Source of the DNA: JANYIP01 sp031394045
Lineage (GTDB): Bacteria; Actinomycetota; Actinomycetes; Prado026
Reading direction: 5' to 3'
Length of the DNA: 19,614 nt
NCBI GenBank assembly: GCA_031394045.1
Contig: JANMWN010000053.1
Span: 1-19,614 of the forward strand
Shown here: in pieces, positions 1-8,153 of the stretch
How the letters are laid out: each line of letters begins with the position of its first letter
How positions within the stretch are numbered: position 1 is the first letter of the stretch
Position numbers and translations under genes: made by a program
The notes under the pieces: generated by a model
What the model was told of the DNA's origin: nothing
Database searches by the model: none
Seen by the model: only the letters and a program-made list of their open reading frames with translations

Positions 1-501
1 AAGGTCTACGACCTGGTGTACGCCGCACAGGAGGCCGGCATCGCCGCTGTCCGGCCCGGGGCCCGGTTCCGAGACTTCCACCTGGCTGCGATGACCGTGA
101 TCGCCCAGGGGCTCGAGTCCTGGGGACTGCTCCCCGTGCCGGCCGCGGAGTCCCTCCAGCCAGAGTCGGGCCTGCATCGTCGCTACACCCTGTGCAGCAG
201 CGGTCACATGCTCGGGCTCGACGTCCACGACTGCGCCCAGGCGCGGGCCGAGGCGTACCTCGACGGGGTGCTCGAGGTCGGGCACGTGCTGACGGTGGAG
301 CCGGGGCTGTACCTGCAGGCGGACGACCTGACCCTGCCCGAGGAGCTGCGCGGCATCGGCGTACGCATCGAGGACGACGTCGTCGTGACGGCTGCCGGGT
401 GCCGGGTGCTCTCGTCCGGCCTGCCCCGGCAGGCCGACGAGATCGAGGCCTGGATGTCGCGGCTCTGGGCTGCTGCCCCGGCTGCCCCGGCTGCCCCGTG
501 A
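1..501 (+). CDS. Xaa-Pro aminopeptidase-type M24 metallopeptidase, C-terminal part (5' truncated by window)
   Basis: The reading frame is open from base 1, so the start lies upstream and only about 166 C-terminal residues are seen. The pita-bread (M24B) catalytic fold is recognisable by its late metal ligands: a His in SSGHMLGLDVHD, a Glu in LTVEPGLYL and a Glu in GIGVRIEDDVVV. The two aspartate ligands of this family would lie upstream of the window. The GLDVHD string is typical of aminopeptidase P-like enzymes, which remove an N-terminal residue preceding proline in the cytoplasm using two metal ions. A methionine aminopeptidase is less likely because of this string. The protein ends in an Ala-Ala-Pro repeat encoded by three copies of a 9-bp unit. 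Its TGA stop overlaps the GTG start of the next gene, so the two are probably co-translated. Confidence 0.88.
   Translation, partial: KVYDLVYAAQEAGIAAVRPGARFRDFHLAAMTVIAQGLESWGLLPVPAAESLQPESGLHRRYTLCSSGHMLGLDVHDCAQARAEAYLDGVLEVGHVLTVEPGLYLQADDLTLPEELRGIGVRIEDDVVVTAAGCRVLSSGLPRQADEIEAWMSRLWAAAPAAPAAP
472..498 (+). repeat. Three tandem copies of a 9-bp unit (GCTGCCCCG)
   Basis: GCTGCCCCG occurs three times head to tail at 472-480, 481-489 and 490-498. It encodes the Ala-Ala-Pro tail of the M24 peptidase. The final G of the third copy is also the first base of the GTG start of the methyltransferase gene. It is a coding microsatellite, so copy-number change would lengthen the tail without shifting frame. 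Confidence 0.85.
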
Positions 502-1130
502 CCCGCTGGTCAGATGCCGACCGTGCGGTCGACGGCGCCGCGTACGACGCGCGGTTCGCCGCTCTCGCGGCCGAGGGCGCCGACGTCCACGGCGAGGCCC
601 GGCTGTGCACGGTCTTGGTCCCGACGCCCGCGCTGGTGCTCGACGCGGGCTGCGGGACCGGGCGCGTGGCGATCCGGCTGGCCGAGCTCGGCTACGTGTG
701 TGTCGGGATCGACGTCGAGGCATCGATGCTTGAGCAGGCCCGGGTGCGCGCTCCGGACCTGCTCTGGCTGCAGGCCGACCTGGCTGACCTGGCGCCCGAC
801 GCCGAAGGCAGCCCCATCGCCGCCGCCGGAGTGACCGAATCGTTTGACCTGATCGTGGCCGCGGGCAACGTGATCCCGCTTGTCGCTGCCGGCACCGAGG
901 CCGCCGTGGTGGCCGCTCTCGCCGCGCTGCTGGCTCCCGGTGGTCTGCTCGTCGCGGGCTTCGGGCTGCACCCCGACTACCTGCCCATCCCGGAGGCACC
1001 GGTCAGCCTGGCCGGATACGACACGATGTGCTCGGTCGCGGGGCTGGTCCTTGAGCAGCGCTTCGCCACCTGGGCAGGAGACCCGTACGACGGTGGCGGG
1101 TACGCGGTCAGCGTTCACCGCCGAGCCTGA
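498..1130 (+). CDS. Class I SAM-dependent methyltransferase
   Basis: A 210-residue protein with a clear Rossmann-type SAM-binding motif I (VLDAGCGTGR, residues about 47-56), an acidic residue ending strand 2 (GIDVEASML) and a motif II/III-like stretch (FDLIVAAGNVIPL, then LLAPGGLLVAGFGL). It will transfer a methyl group from S-adenosylmethionine, but the substrate cannot be deduced. I chose the GTG at 498 because it overlaps the upstream TGA (GTGA), and the frame upstream of it reads through the out-of-frame Ala/Pro repeat and looks non-coding. Translational coupling to the M24 peptidase is therefore likely. The family often occurs as a small stand-alone enzyme of this length. Confidence 0.85.
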   Translation: MTRWSDADRAVDGAAYDARFAALAAEGADVHGEARLCTVLVPTPALVLDAGCGTGRVAIRLAELGYVCVGIDVEASMLEQARVRAPDLLWLQADLADLAPDAEGSPIAAAGVTESFDLIVAAGNVIPLVAAGTEAAVVAALAALLAPGGLLVAGFGLHPDYLPIPEAPVSLAGYDTMCSVAGLVLEQRFATWAGDPYDGGGYAVSVHRRA

Positions 1131-1131
1131 C

Positions 1132-1166
1132 GGATCCGCCCGAGCTACCCGGACCTGACCGGATCT
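1132..1166. terminator. Weak inverted repeat between convergent genes
   Basis: GATCCG (1133-1138) is matched by CGGATC (1160-1165), with one wobble pair outside and a loop of 21 nt. It fills the 34-bp gap between the methyltransferase and the convergent zinc peptidase and touches the latter's stop codon. There is no T-tract. It could be a weak bidirectional terminator or chance. Confidence 0.25.
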
Positions 1167-2088
1167 ACGCGGCGAACGTGTCGCAGCGGTTGATGTCGCC
1201 GGAGTCGAAACCTGTGGTGTACCAACGCTTCCGGTCGGCGGCGGAGCCGTGGGTCCACTTCTCGGGGTTCACGCGTACCCCTGCCTGAGCCTGGATCCGG
1301 TCGTCCCCGACGGCCGCGGCAGCGTTCTGTGCCTCGGCGACCTCGGCCTGGGTGACCGTGACGTTGCCAGCCGCGCTGGCGAGGTTGCCCCAGACGCCGG
1401 CGAAGCAGTCGGCCTGCAGCTCGAGCTTGACCGAGAGCGCGTTGGCCTGCCGGGGGTTGGCCTTCTGCGCCTTGCGCACCTTGGGCTCGATTCCGAGCAG
1501 CGTCTGCAGGTGGTGGCCGAACTCGTGGGCGAGGATGTAGGCCTGCGCGTACCGTCCGGTCGCACCGAACTGCTGCTGCAGCTGGTTCAGGAAGTCGACG
1601 TCGATGTAGATCTTCTCGTCGGGCGGGCAGTAGAAGGGCCCGACCTCGGAGGTCGCGTTCCCGCACCCGGTCGCGACTCCGCCGCTGAAGAACGTGAGCC
1701 GTGGTCGGTGGTAGGGCTGCCCGATCAGGGTGAACTCGGCCGACCAGACCTCGTCGGTCTCGTCGTAGACCTTGATCAGGAAGCAGTCGTCGTACTTGTC
1801 GATGGCGCCCTCGGTGTTGCACCGGGTCTGCAGCTCGGCGCTGGTCTCGCCGGTGGTTCCTCCGGCGACGGCGCCGGGTACGAGCTGGCTGAGGTCGATC
1901 CCCCCGGGGCCGGTGGCGCCGCTGCCCCCGCCGCCGAGCAGGATCACGATCACCGTCACGACCAGGGCGAGCACGCCTCCGCCGCCGGCGACAGCGGTAC
2001 CGCCGCCGATGCGTCCGCGACCTCCGCCGCCACCGCCACGCTGGTCGTCGACCCCGCTGACGTCGACGTGCTGGTCATCGAACTCCAC
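1165..2088 (-). CDS. Neutral zinc metallopeptidase, membrane anchored (YpfJ/Zn_peptidase family)
   Basis: A 307-residue protein. The first ~35 residues are glycine-rich and hydrophilic, followed by one hydrophobic segment (VLALVVTVIVILL, about residues 39-51) and a Gly/Ser-rich linker. The globular part carries the HExxH zinc motif (HEFGHHLQ, His188-Glu189, His192). Nearby landmarks of the family are CGNATSEVGPFYCPPDEKIY and LELQADCFAGVWG, the latter holding the likely third ligand region. The single N-terminal anchor suggests the catalytic domain is outside the membrane. Its substrate is unknown; the family is named from fold and motif. The GTG start at 2088 is supported by an AAAGGTG ribosome-binding sequence five bases upstream. 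It is convergent with the methyltransferase and divergent from the ABC-F gene. Confidence 0.9.
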   Translation of the reverse strand: MEFDDQHVDVSGVDDQRGGGGGGRGRIGGGTAVAGGGGVLALVVTVIVILLGGGGSGATGPGGIDLSQLVPGAVAGGTTGETSAELQTRCNTEGAIDKYDDCFLIKVYDETDEVWSAEFTLIGQPYHRPRLTFFSGGVATGCGNATSEVGPFYCPPDEKIYIDVDFLNQLQQQFGATGRYAQAYILAHEFGHHLQTLLGIEPKVRKAQKANPRQANALSVKLELQADCFAGVWGNLASAAGNVTVTQAEVAEAQNAAAAVGDDRIQAQAGVRVNPEKWTHGSAADRKRWYTTGFDSGDINRCDTFAA

Positions 2089-2123
2089 CGCCGCACCTTT
2101 CGGGGACCTTGTGCCCGAGCGCC

Positions 2124-2129
2124 TACACT
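2124..2129 (+). promoter_or_regulatory. Candidate -10 box upstream of the ABC-F gene
   Basis: TACACT fits the actinobacterial TAnnnT -10 consensus. Six bases separate it from an ATG at 2136, so transcription would start at or next to that ATG. I see no convincing -35 hexamer 16-18 bp upstream. The box would give an ABC-F transcript with a leader of about 84 nt. Confidence 0.5.
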
Positions 2130-2135
2130 AGAACC

Positions 2136-2156
2136 ATGTCCCGCTCCGAGCCCTGA
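2136..2156 (+). CDS. Possible six-residue leader peptide (MSRSEP) upstream of ABC-F
   Basis: An ATG placed exactly where transcription should start opens a six-codon reading frame, MSRSEP, ending at a TGA. It would be translated as a leaderless mini-gene. A small hairpin (GCCC-TGAC-GGGC, 2150-2161) covers the stop codon. Antibiotic-resistance ABC-F genes are often controlled by ribosome stalling on short upstream peptides. That general fact, and the position of this frame, are the reasons to list it. There is no direct evidence of translation, and six-codon frames arise easily by chance. Confidence 0.3.
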   Translation: MSRSEP

Positions 2157-2219
2157 CGGGCGGTCGCGCCGAGCTGCGCTTCCCATCACCGTCACCGTCG
2201 TCCGGAGAGGCTTTCCACC

Positions 2220-3813
<1,594 letters not shown>

Positions 3814-3818
<5 letters not shown>

Positions 3819-3831
3819 CCCGCAAGTCAGG
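3814..3831 (+). terminator. Short hairpin at the ABC-F stop codon
   Basis: CCTGAC (3814-3819) and GTCAGG (3826-3831) form a perfect 6-bp stem with a six-base loop; the TGA stop is inside the left arm. There is no T-tract. It may be a weak terminator or an mRNA 3'-end structure before the HTH gene 90 bp downstream. Confidence 0.3.
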
Positions 3832-3921
3832 AACGTGGCGACGCGCCGACGCTATGGGTAGCCGAACGGCCCGTGTTGCGTGATCATGTCCCTAAGAGCC
3901 GCAACAGAGGAGGACACCCCC

Positions 3922-4134
3922 GTGGCCGACTTGGGAAAGGGGCGCCGTGTTACCGGCGCCGAGCGAGACAAGCTCGCTGTTGATTTGAAGAAGAAGTATG
4001 AGTCCGGAACGAGTATTCGTGCGTTGGCCGCGTCAACCGGCCGGTCGTACGGGTTCATCCACCGGGTCCTGTCGGAGTCGGGCGTCACGTTGCGGGGACG
4101 TGGCGGCGCGACGCGCGGCAAGGGCAAGAAGTAG
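3922..4134 (+). CDS. Small helix-turn-helix protein (Rv1473A-like)
   Basis: A 70-residue basic protein beginning MADLGKGRRVTGAERDKLAV. Residues about 27-55 (SGTSIRALAASTGRSYGFIH and onward) form a helix-turn-helix of the Hin/resolvase-like kind, followed by a glycine/lysine-rich tail. Almost identical small proteins are widespread in actinobacteria. The GTG at 3922 is preferred over the longer frame start at 3880 because GAGGAGG lies at 3907-3913 with eight-base spacing, and because the family begins at this methionine. It is probably a DNA-binding regulator. Its constant position behind the ABC-F gene suggests functional linkage, but its target is unknown. Confidence 0.88.
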   Translation: MADLGKGRRVTGAERDKLAVDLKKKYESGTSIRALAASTGRSYGFIHRVLSESGVTLRGRGGATRGKGKK

Positions 4135-4163
4135 CAGGCACGCCACCGTCCGCCGGCTTCCGC

Positions 4164-4922
4164 GTGGAAGTCGGCGGTTCGGTGGCGTCCGTCGTCCTCG
4201 ACCAGCCCGAGCGACGCAACCCGCACTCGCCGTACCTCTGGGAACGGCTCGCGCTGGTGCCCGGTCAGCTGAGCCAGCTGACGCCCGACATCCGCGTCGT
4301 CGTGGTTCGGGCCGAGGGCCCCTCGTTCTCAGCGGGGCTCGACCGGCGGATGTTCACCCCGGAGGGGATCCCGGGACAACCCAGCCTGCTCGACCTGTCC
4401 CGTGCCAGCGCCGATGAGTTCGACTCGATGGTTGCCGGGTTCCAGTCAGCGTTCTCCTGGCTCCGTGATCCTGCGCGCCTCACCGTCGCAGCCGTACAAG
4501 GTCATGCCGTGGGCGCAGGGTTTCAGCTCGCGCTGGCCTGCGACCTGCGGATCGTCGCCGACGACGTCTCGCTGTCGATGAAGGAGACCGCGCTCGGCCT
4601 GGTCCCCGACCTCGGGGGTACGGCGCCGCTCGTCGAGTGCATCGGGTACGCCCGCGCGCTCGAGCTGTGCGTCACCGGGCGCGCGATGGGCGCTGCCGAG
4701 GCGGTGGCGAGCGGCCTCGCGCTGCGGTCAGTGCCGGCCGACGACCTCGCCGCGGCCACCGACTCACTCGTCGAGTCGCTGCTGGTGGCACCGCCGGGGG
4801 CCGTCCAGGCCACCAAGGCGCTGCTGCTGTCGGCCTCGCTCAACGACTACCCGACCCAGCTCGCGGCCGAGCGGGCCGCCCAGGCCGGCCGGATCGCCGC
4901 GCTCGCCCAGCAGCTCGGATAG
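4164..4922 (+). CDS. Enoyl-CoA hydratase/isomerase (crotonase) family protein
   Basis: A 252-residue crotonase-fold protein. FSAGLD (about residues 56-61) and the GHAVGAGFQLALACDLRI segment (about 113-130) supply the CoA-binding and oxyanion-hole elements; GLVPDLGGT follows. By alignment to rat enoyl-CoA hydratase, the first catalytic glutamate (Glu144 there) is replaced by Gln121, while the second (Glu164 there) is kept as Glu141 in SMKETALG. It may therefore be an isomerase, a hydrolase or a slow hydratase rather than a standard beta-oxidation enzyme. The GTG start at 4164 lacks a clear Shine-Dalgarno sequence and gives a slightly short N-terminus. The gene follows the HTH gene by 29 bp and is probably in the same transcript. 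It corresponds in position to mycobacterial echA12. Confidence 0.87.
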   Translation: MEVGGSVASVVLDQPERRNPHSPYLWERLALVPGQLSQLTPDIRVVVVRAEGPSFSAGLDRRMFTPEGIPGQPSLLDLSRASADEFDSMVAGFQSAFSWLRDPARLTVAAVQGHAVGAGFQLALACDLRIVADDVSLSMKETALGLVPDLGGTAPLVECIGYARALELCVTGRAMGAAEAVASGLALRSVPADDLAAATDSLVESLLVAPPGAVQATKALLLSASLNDYPTQLAAERAAQAGRIAALAQQLG

Positions 4923-5029
4923 CGGTCCGGCGCACCGGCCGCAGGCGTCCGAGGGAACAGGGGGAACAGGGGGACCACGAACCGGCGTTCCCCCCTCAGC
5001 GCACGACGACCCCCACGGAGCTGCCCCGC

Positions 5030-6913
5030 ATGTCGATGACTCCCCACATGCAGTACCGCTCGTTCACCCGGAGCACGGACGTGAACCGGCGGCTGGCGCC
5101 TGGAACGACCCGGCGCATCGTTGCCTTCGCGCGCCCGTATCGCCGGATCATCATCGCCTTCCTGGTCACGGTCGTCCTCGACGCCATGACGGTGGTCATC
5201 ACGCCGTTGCTGTTCAAGGTGATCATCGACGAGGGCGTCGTGAAGGGCAGCACCAAGGTCGTGGTGTGGACCGCAGTCGCTCTGGCCGCGCTGGCCGTCT
5301 TCGACAGCGTGCTGACCCTCATCGGGCGGTACTACTCCTCACGGATCGGCGAGGGGCTCATCTACGACCTGCGTACGCGGGTGTTCGACCACGTCCAGCG
5401 GATGCCGGTGGCGTTCTTCACCCGTACCCAGACCGGCTCACTCGTCTCTCGGCTGAACAGCGACGTGGTCGGGGCGCAGCAGGCATTCACCTCCACTCTG
5501 TCGTCCGTGGTCTCCAACGTCGTCTCGCTGGCCCTCGTGCTGCTGGCCATGATCATCCTGTCGTGGCAGATCACCGTCGTCGCGCTGCTGCTCCTGCCGC
5601 TGTTCGTGCTGCCGGCCCGCTGGGTCGGCAAGCGGCTGGCGGCCATCTCGCGCGAGTCCATGCAGCTCAACGCCGCGATGAGCCAGACCATGACCGAGCG
5701 CTTCAACGTCGCCGGGGCGCTGCTGGTAAAGATCTTCGGCCGCCCGGAGGAGGAGTCGGCGCAGTTCAGCGCCAAGGCCGCTCGGGTCCGCGACATCGGC
5801 ATCACCTCAGCCATGCTCAGCCGGATCTTCTTCACGGCGCTCACCACCGTCGCGGCCCTCGCGACGGCGCTGGTGTACGGCATGGGCGGCGTGCTCGTGA
5901 TCCGCGGGGCGCTGCAGGTCGGGACCCTGGTCGCCCTCGCGTCCCTGCTGACTCGGCTGTACGGCCCGCTGACGTCGCTGTCCAACGTGCAGGTCGACAT
6001 CATGACGGCGCTGGTCTCGTTCGAGCGGGTCTTCGAGGTGCTCGACCTGCCGCCGATGGTCGATGACGCACCTGACGCCGCCGAGCTGCCCGCCGATGCC
6101 GACACCGTCGAGTTCCGCGACGTGACCTTCCGGTACCCGGCTGCTGACGAGGTGTCCCTGGCGTCGCTCGAGTCGGTCGCGGTGCTCGACACCTCGACGT
6201 CGGCGCTCGTGCTCCGCGGCGTGGACTTCTCCGTACCCGCCGGCGCGATGGTGGCGCTCGTCGGGCCCTCCGGTGCAGGCAAGACCACGGTCACCGCGCT
6301 GGTCTCGCGTCTCTACGACGTCACTGAGGGCGCTGTGCTCGTCGGCGGGGTCGACGTACGTTCGGTGACCCAGACGTCCCTGCACCGGGCCATCGGCGTG
6401 GTCACCCAGGACGCGCACATGTTCCACGACACGATCCGGGCGAACCTGCTGTACGCCGCCCCCGGGGCGACCAGCGGGCAGCTCGAGCAGGCCTGCCGGG
6501 CGGCCCAGATCTGGGAGCTCGTCGAGGCGTTGCCCGATGGTCTCGACACCGTCGTCGGTGACCGTGGCTACCGGTTGTCGGGTGGCGAGAAGCAGCGGAT
6601 GGCGATCGCCCGCCTGCTGCTCAAGGCGCCGCGCATCGTGGTGCTCGACGAGGCCACCGCGCACCTGGACTCCGAGTCGGAGGCGGCCGTGCAGCGCGCC
6701 CTCGCGACGGCACTGGAGGGACGTACCTCGCTGGTCATCGCGCACCGGCTCTCGACCGTGCGTGACGCGGACCTGATCCTCGTCGTCGAGGACGGCCGGG
6801 TCGTCGAGCGCGGTACGCACACAGCGCTCCTCGCGGCCGACGGGCTCTACGCCGACCTGTACCGCACCCAGTTCGCCAGCCAGGACGACAAGGACGAGGC
6901 CGGCGTTCTCTAG
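5030..6913 (+). CDS. ABC exporter half-transporter (fused permease and ATPase)
   Basis: A 627-residue type IV ABC exporter subunit. Residues about 40-340 form the six-helix membrane domain (first helix IIIAFLVTVVLDAMTVVI). The nucleotide-binding domain follows with Walker A GPSGAGKT (412-419), Q-loop VVTQDAHMF, signature LSGGE (516-520), Walker B IVVLDEATAHLD around Asp540-Glu541 and the switch histidine in IAHRLSTV. The glutamate after Walker B is intact, so the site should hydrolyse ATP. It would work as a homodimer or with a partner; no partner gene is adjacent. Between the A-loop region (FRYPAAD) and the next strand there is an extra ~20 residues beginning EVSLASLESV. I recall similar insertions in other actinobacterial exporters. 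The ATG at 5030 has CGGAG nine bases upstream. The substrate cannot be inferred. Confidence 0.93.
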   Translation: MSMTPHMQYRSFTRSTDVNRRLAPGTTRRIVAFARPYRRIIIAFLVTVVLDAMTVVITPLLFKVIIDEGVVKGSTKVVVWTAVALAALAVFDSVLTLIGRYYSSRIGEGLIYDLRTRVFDHVQRMPVAFFTRTQTGSLVSRLNSDVVGAQQAFTSTLSSVVSNVVSLALVLLAMIILSWQITVVALLLLPLFVLPARWVGKRLAAISRESMQLNAAMSQTMTERFNVAGALLVKIFGRPEEESAQFSAKAARVRDIGITSAMLSRIFFTALTTVAALATALVYGMGGVLVIRGALQVGTLVALASLLTRLYGPLTSLSNVQVDIMTALVSFERVFEVLDLPPMVDDAPDAAELPADADTVEFRDVTFRYPAADEVSLASLESVAVLDTSTSALVLRGVDFSVPAGAMVALVGPSGAGKTTVTALVSRLYDVTEGAVLVGGVDVRSVTQTSLHRAIGVVTQDAHMFHDTIRANLLYAAPGATSGQLEQACRAAQIWELVEALPDGLDTVVGDRGYRLSGGEKQRMAIARLLLKAPRIVVLDEATAHLDSESEAAVQRALATALEGRTSLVIAHRLSTVRDADLILVVEDGRVVERGTHTALLAADGLYADLYRTQFASQDDKDEAGVL

Positions 6914-6914
6914 T

Positions 6915-6938
6915 CCGCCCGCCGCCCGCCGCCCGCCG
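6915..6938 (+). repeat. Tandem 7-bp repeat (CCGCCCG, ~3.4 copies)
   Basis: CCGCCCG repeats three times from 6915 to 6935, followed by a partial CCG. It lies directly after the exporter stop codon and ends exactly where the left 51-bp repeat begins. It is absent in front of the right copy, so it belongs to the chromosomal flank, not to the duplicated unit. Confidence 0.85.
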
Positions 6939-6989
6939 CTCGTGTCAGACCCGTACGAGGTCAGGACCTTCGCTCAGTCTGACCCGAGC
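6939..6989. repeat. Left copy of a 51-bp perfect direct repeat that folds into a hairpin
   Basis: All 51 bases are identical to 9040-9090. The outer arms 6939-6950 and 6977-6988 pair at 11 of 12 positions, and G6938-C6989 adds one more pair. An inner stem (6956-6961 with 6966-6972, one bulged base) is capped by the loop CAGG. It lies between the convergent exporter and 259-residue membrane-protein genes, so it could also terminate transcription in both directions. The identity with the right copy and the altered base composition between the copies make it look like an attachment-site boundary. Confidence 0.9.
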
Positions 6990-7002
6990 AGTCCAGACGC
7001 GG

Positions 7003-7782
7003 CTAGCCGATCCTGACTGCGCCGGGGTGGTTGATTTCCTTGACCCCGCCGTCACGACGCATCTGCACGTACATGAGCGCCGCCCACGCGAGGCTGCCGA
7101 ACGTCGCGAGGATGATCAGCACCAAGATGGACTCCTGAGATCGGAGGGCTTGTTCTGGGCGCGTACGACTCGCAGCCACGGCGATGAACACGAGGTATGC
7201 AGACATCAGGGCCGTGAAGCCACAGAAGAAGAACGAGGTCTGAACCCTGCGGAAGGGAGCATGCCATCGGAAGACGAAGCCGTACCCGGCGAGCGCCACC
7301 CAATCGTTCAAGGCCGCTGAGACCCAGAAGAAGACCGTCCACAGCTTGAACATCCCGTGTGGCAGGAACGCGAAGTCCAAGACGAGCACAGCCGTCGCCA
7401 GGGCAACATTGGCGATGGCCAGCCAGAGAAGGCTTCGGCGTAGCGTCAGACCCCCACTCCGATCAGCGACTGCGGGCGGGCTTGTGCCGGTGCGACTGGT
7501 TGGCAGGGTCGATACCTCGATGGCCAAGCCGGTGACCCAGACGGGCAATGCGAGGTAGATGAGCAAGACGGTTGCATCCGGATTGACGAGGCTGCCAACT
7601 GACCAGAACAGGCCGCCAGCGCCTTGGATTAGATAGCCGAAACCCTTGCGCTGCCGAAGGCGTCGGGACATTGCCGGCGTCCCGGGTCGGTGACGAGGTG
7701 TCACCCAACCCAGCAAGAGCACGGCGCCCGTGAGCGCGCTGAACAGTGCAATGACCGCGGCGCCCGCGAAGATGCCCCTCAC
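7003..7782 (-). CDS. Multi-pass membrane protein of unknown function
   Basis: A 259-residue protein that I do not recognise. Hydrophobic stretches suggest about seven membrane helices: near residues 4-27, 50-66, 70-90, 116-138, 143-168, 182-206 and 219-243. A charged loop rich in Ser/Thr/Arg separates the third and fourth. No enzymatic motif is evident. The GTG start at 7782 is the longest option and has no good ribosome-binding sequence; an internal start is possible. The stop is only 13 bp from the left 51-bp repeat, whose hairpin could serve as its terminator. Its codon use is less G/C-biased than the flanking housekeeping genes, in keeping with acquisition as part of the islet. Confidence 0.7.
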   Translation of the reverse strand: MRGIFAGAAVIALFSALTGAVLLLGWVTPRHRPGTPAMSRRLRQRKGFGYLIQGAGGLFWSVGSLVNPDATVLLIYLALPVWVTGLAIEVSTLPTSRTGTSPPAVADRSGGLTLRRSLLWLAIANVALATAVLVLDFAFLPHGMFKLWTVFFWVSAALNDWVALAGYGFVFRWHAPFRRVQTSFFFCGFTALMSAYLVFIAVAASRTRPEQALRSQESILVLIILATFGSLAWAALMYVQMRRDGGVKEINHPGAVRIG

Positions 7783-7823
7783 GTGTCTCGGGCAAAGTTG
7801 ACCAACGTCTCCACACAGGTCTA

Positions 7824-7847
7824 TCGGCTCCTACCAGCCGGAGCCGA
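7824..7847 (-). terminator. Perfect 8-bp stem hairpin inside the islet
   Basis: TCGGCTCC (7824-7831) and GGAGCCGA (7840-7847) form a perfect stem with an eight-base loop. It lies between the small minus-strand frame ending at 7905 and the membrane-protein gene starting at 7782. It could terminate the former. The rest of 7783-7904 shows no gene that I can support. If the two small frames at 7905-8153 are not real, the stretch 7783-8149 is gene-free apart from this hairpin. Confidence 0.45.
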
Positions 7848-7904
7848 AGTCCCGCTCGAGTTGCAGATGCTCGGTCGGTTCGTCGCTGCCGCCGCTCGGC
7901 GGTG

Positions 7905-8069
7905 CTACGCGTCGCGGTCCTCCGAGGCTGCCGCCTGCCGGGCGCGACGGTACGTCCAGGCAAGCAGGCCAAGCCCAAGGATTCCCGTGATGGCACCTGC
8001 GGCTGCGTGGACCTCATCAGCGAGGCAGCCAGGACCGCCACGAACGGATATGAGCCGCCAGCCCACCAC
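7905..8069 (-). CDS. Possible small single-pass membrane protein
   Basis: A 54-residue minus-strand frame from GTG 8069 (or GTG 8066). It has a hydrophobic core (AGAITGILGLGLLAWTY) followed by a basic, then acidic tail (RRARQAAASEDRDA), the usual pattern of a membrane helix with a cytoplasmic end. The last ~25 codons have coding-like third positions. There is no good ribosome-binding sequence, and it overlaps the plus-strand frame 8007-8153, so at most one of the two is likely to be real over the shared bases. No family is recognised. Confidence 0.35.
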   Translation of the reverse strand: MVGWRLISVRGGPGCLADEVHAAAGAITGILGLGLLAWTYRRARQAAASEDRDA

Positions 8070-8153
8070 AGGATCGCCCGCCCCGACTTCTTCTACTGGG
8101 TTGTGGCGCTGGTGTACCTGGCCTGTCTGGGCTTCCAGTTCGTTCGGACCTAG
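8007..8153 (+). CDS. Possible 48-residue membrane peptide, tail-to-tail with the PH-domain gene
   Basis: A plus-strand frame starting at GTG 8007 and ending in a convincing aromatic-rich hydrophobic helix (PDFFYWVVALVYLACLGFQF). Its TAG stop (8151-8153) overlaps the opposite-strand TAG of the PH-domain gene through the palindrome CTAG (8150-8153), a compact arrangement seen in convergent genes. No Shine-Dalgarno sequence precedes the GTG; the same frame extends upstream to a GTG at 7902. No family is recognised, and the call rests mainly on hydrophobicity and the stop-codon overlap. Confidence 0.35.
   Translation: MDLISEAARTATNGYEPPAHHRIARPDFFYWVVALVYLACLGFQFVRT

Noticed and set aside
510..1118. 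Long minus-strand frame opposite the methyltransferase
   Set aside because: Composition is typical of an antisense shadow in G/C-rich DNA; the plus-strand frame has clear SAM-binding motifs.
4950..4977. GGGGGAACA-type G-rich direct repeat before the exporter gene
   Set aside because: Only two to three short irregular copies; too little structure to call a regulatory element, though it lies in the 107-bp gap.
5362..6820. Long minus-strand frames under the ABC exporter
   Set aside because: Ser/Thr/Arg-rich and His/Asp-rich translations are frame shadows of the exporter codons.
6939..6989. Integron attC site
   Set aside because: The repeat folds like a hairpin, but I cannot find the RYYYAAC/GTTRRRY core sites at its ends, and the copies are identical over the full length, unlike typical attC arrays.
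6939..6989. Xer dif-type site
   Set aside because: The length and arm sequence do not resemble the ~28-bp actinobacterial dif with its A/T-rich centre.
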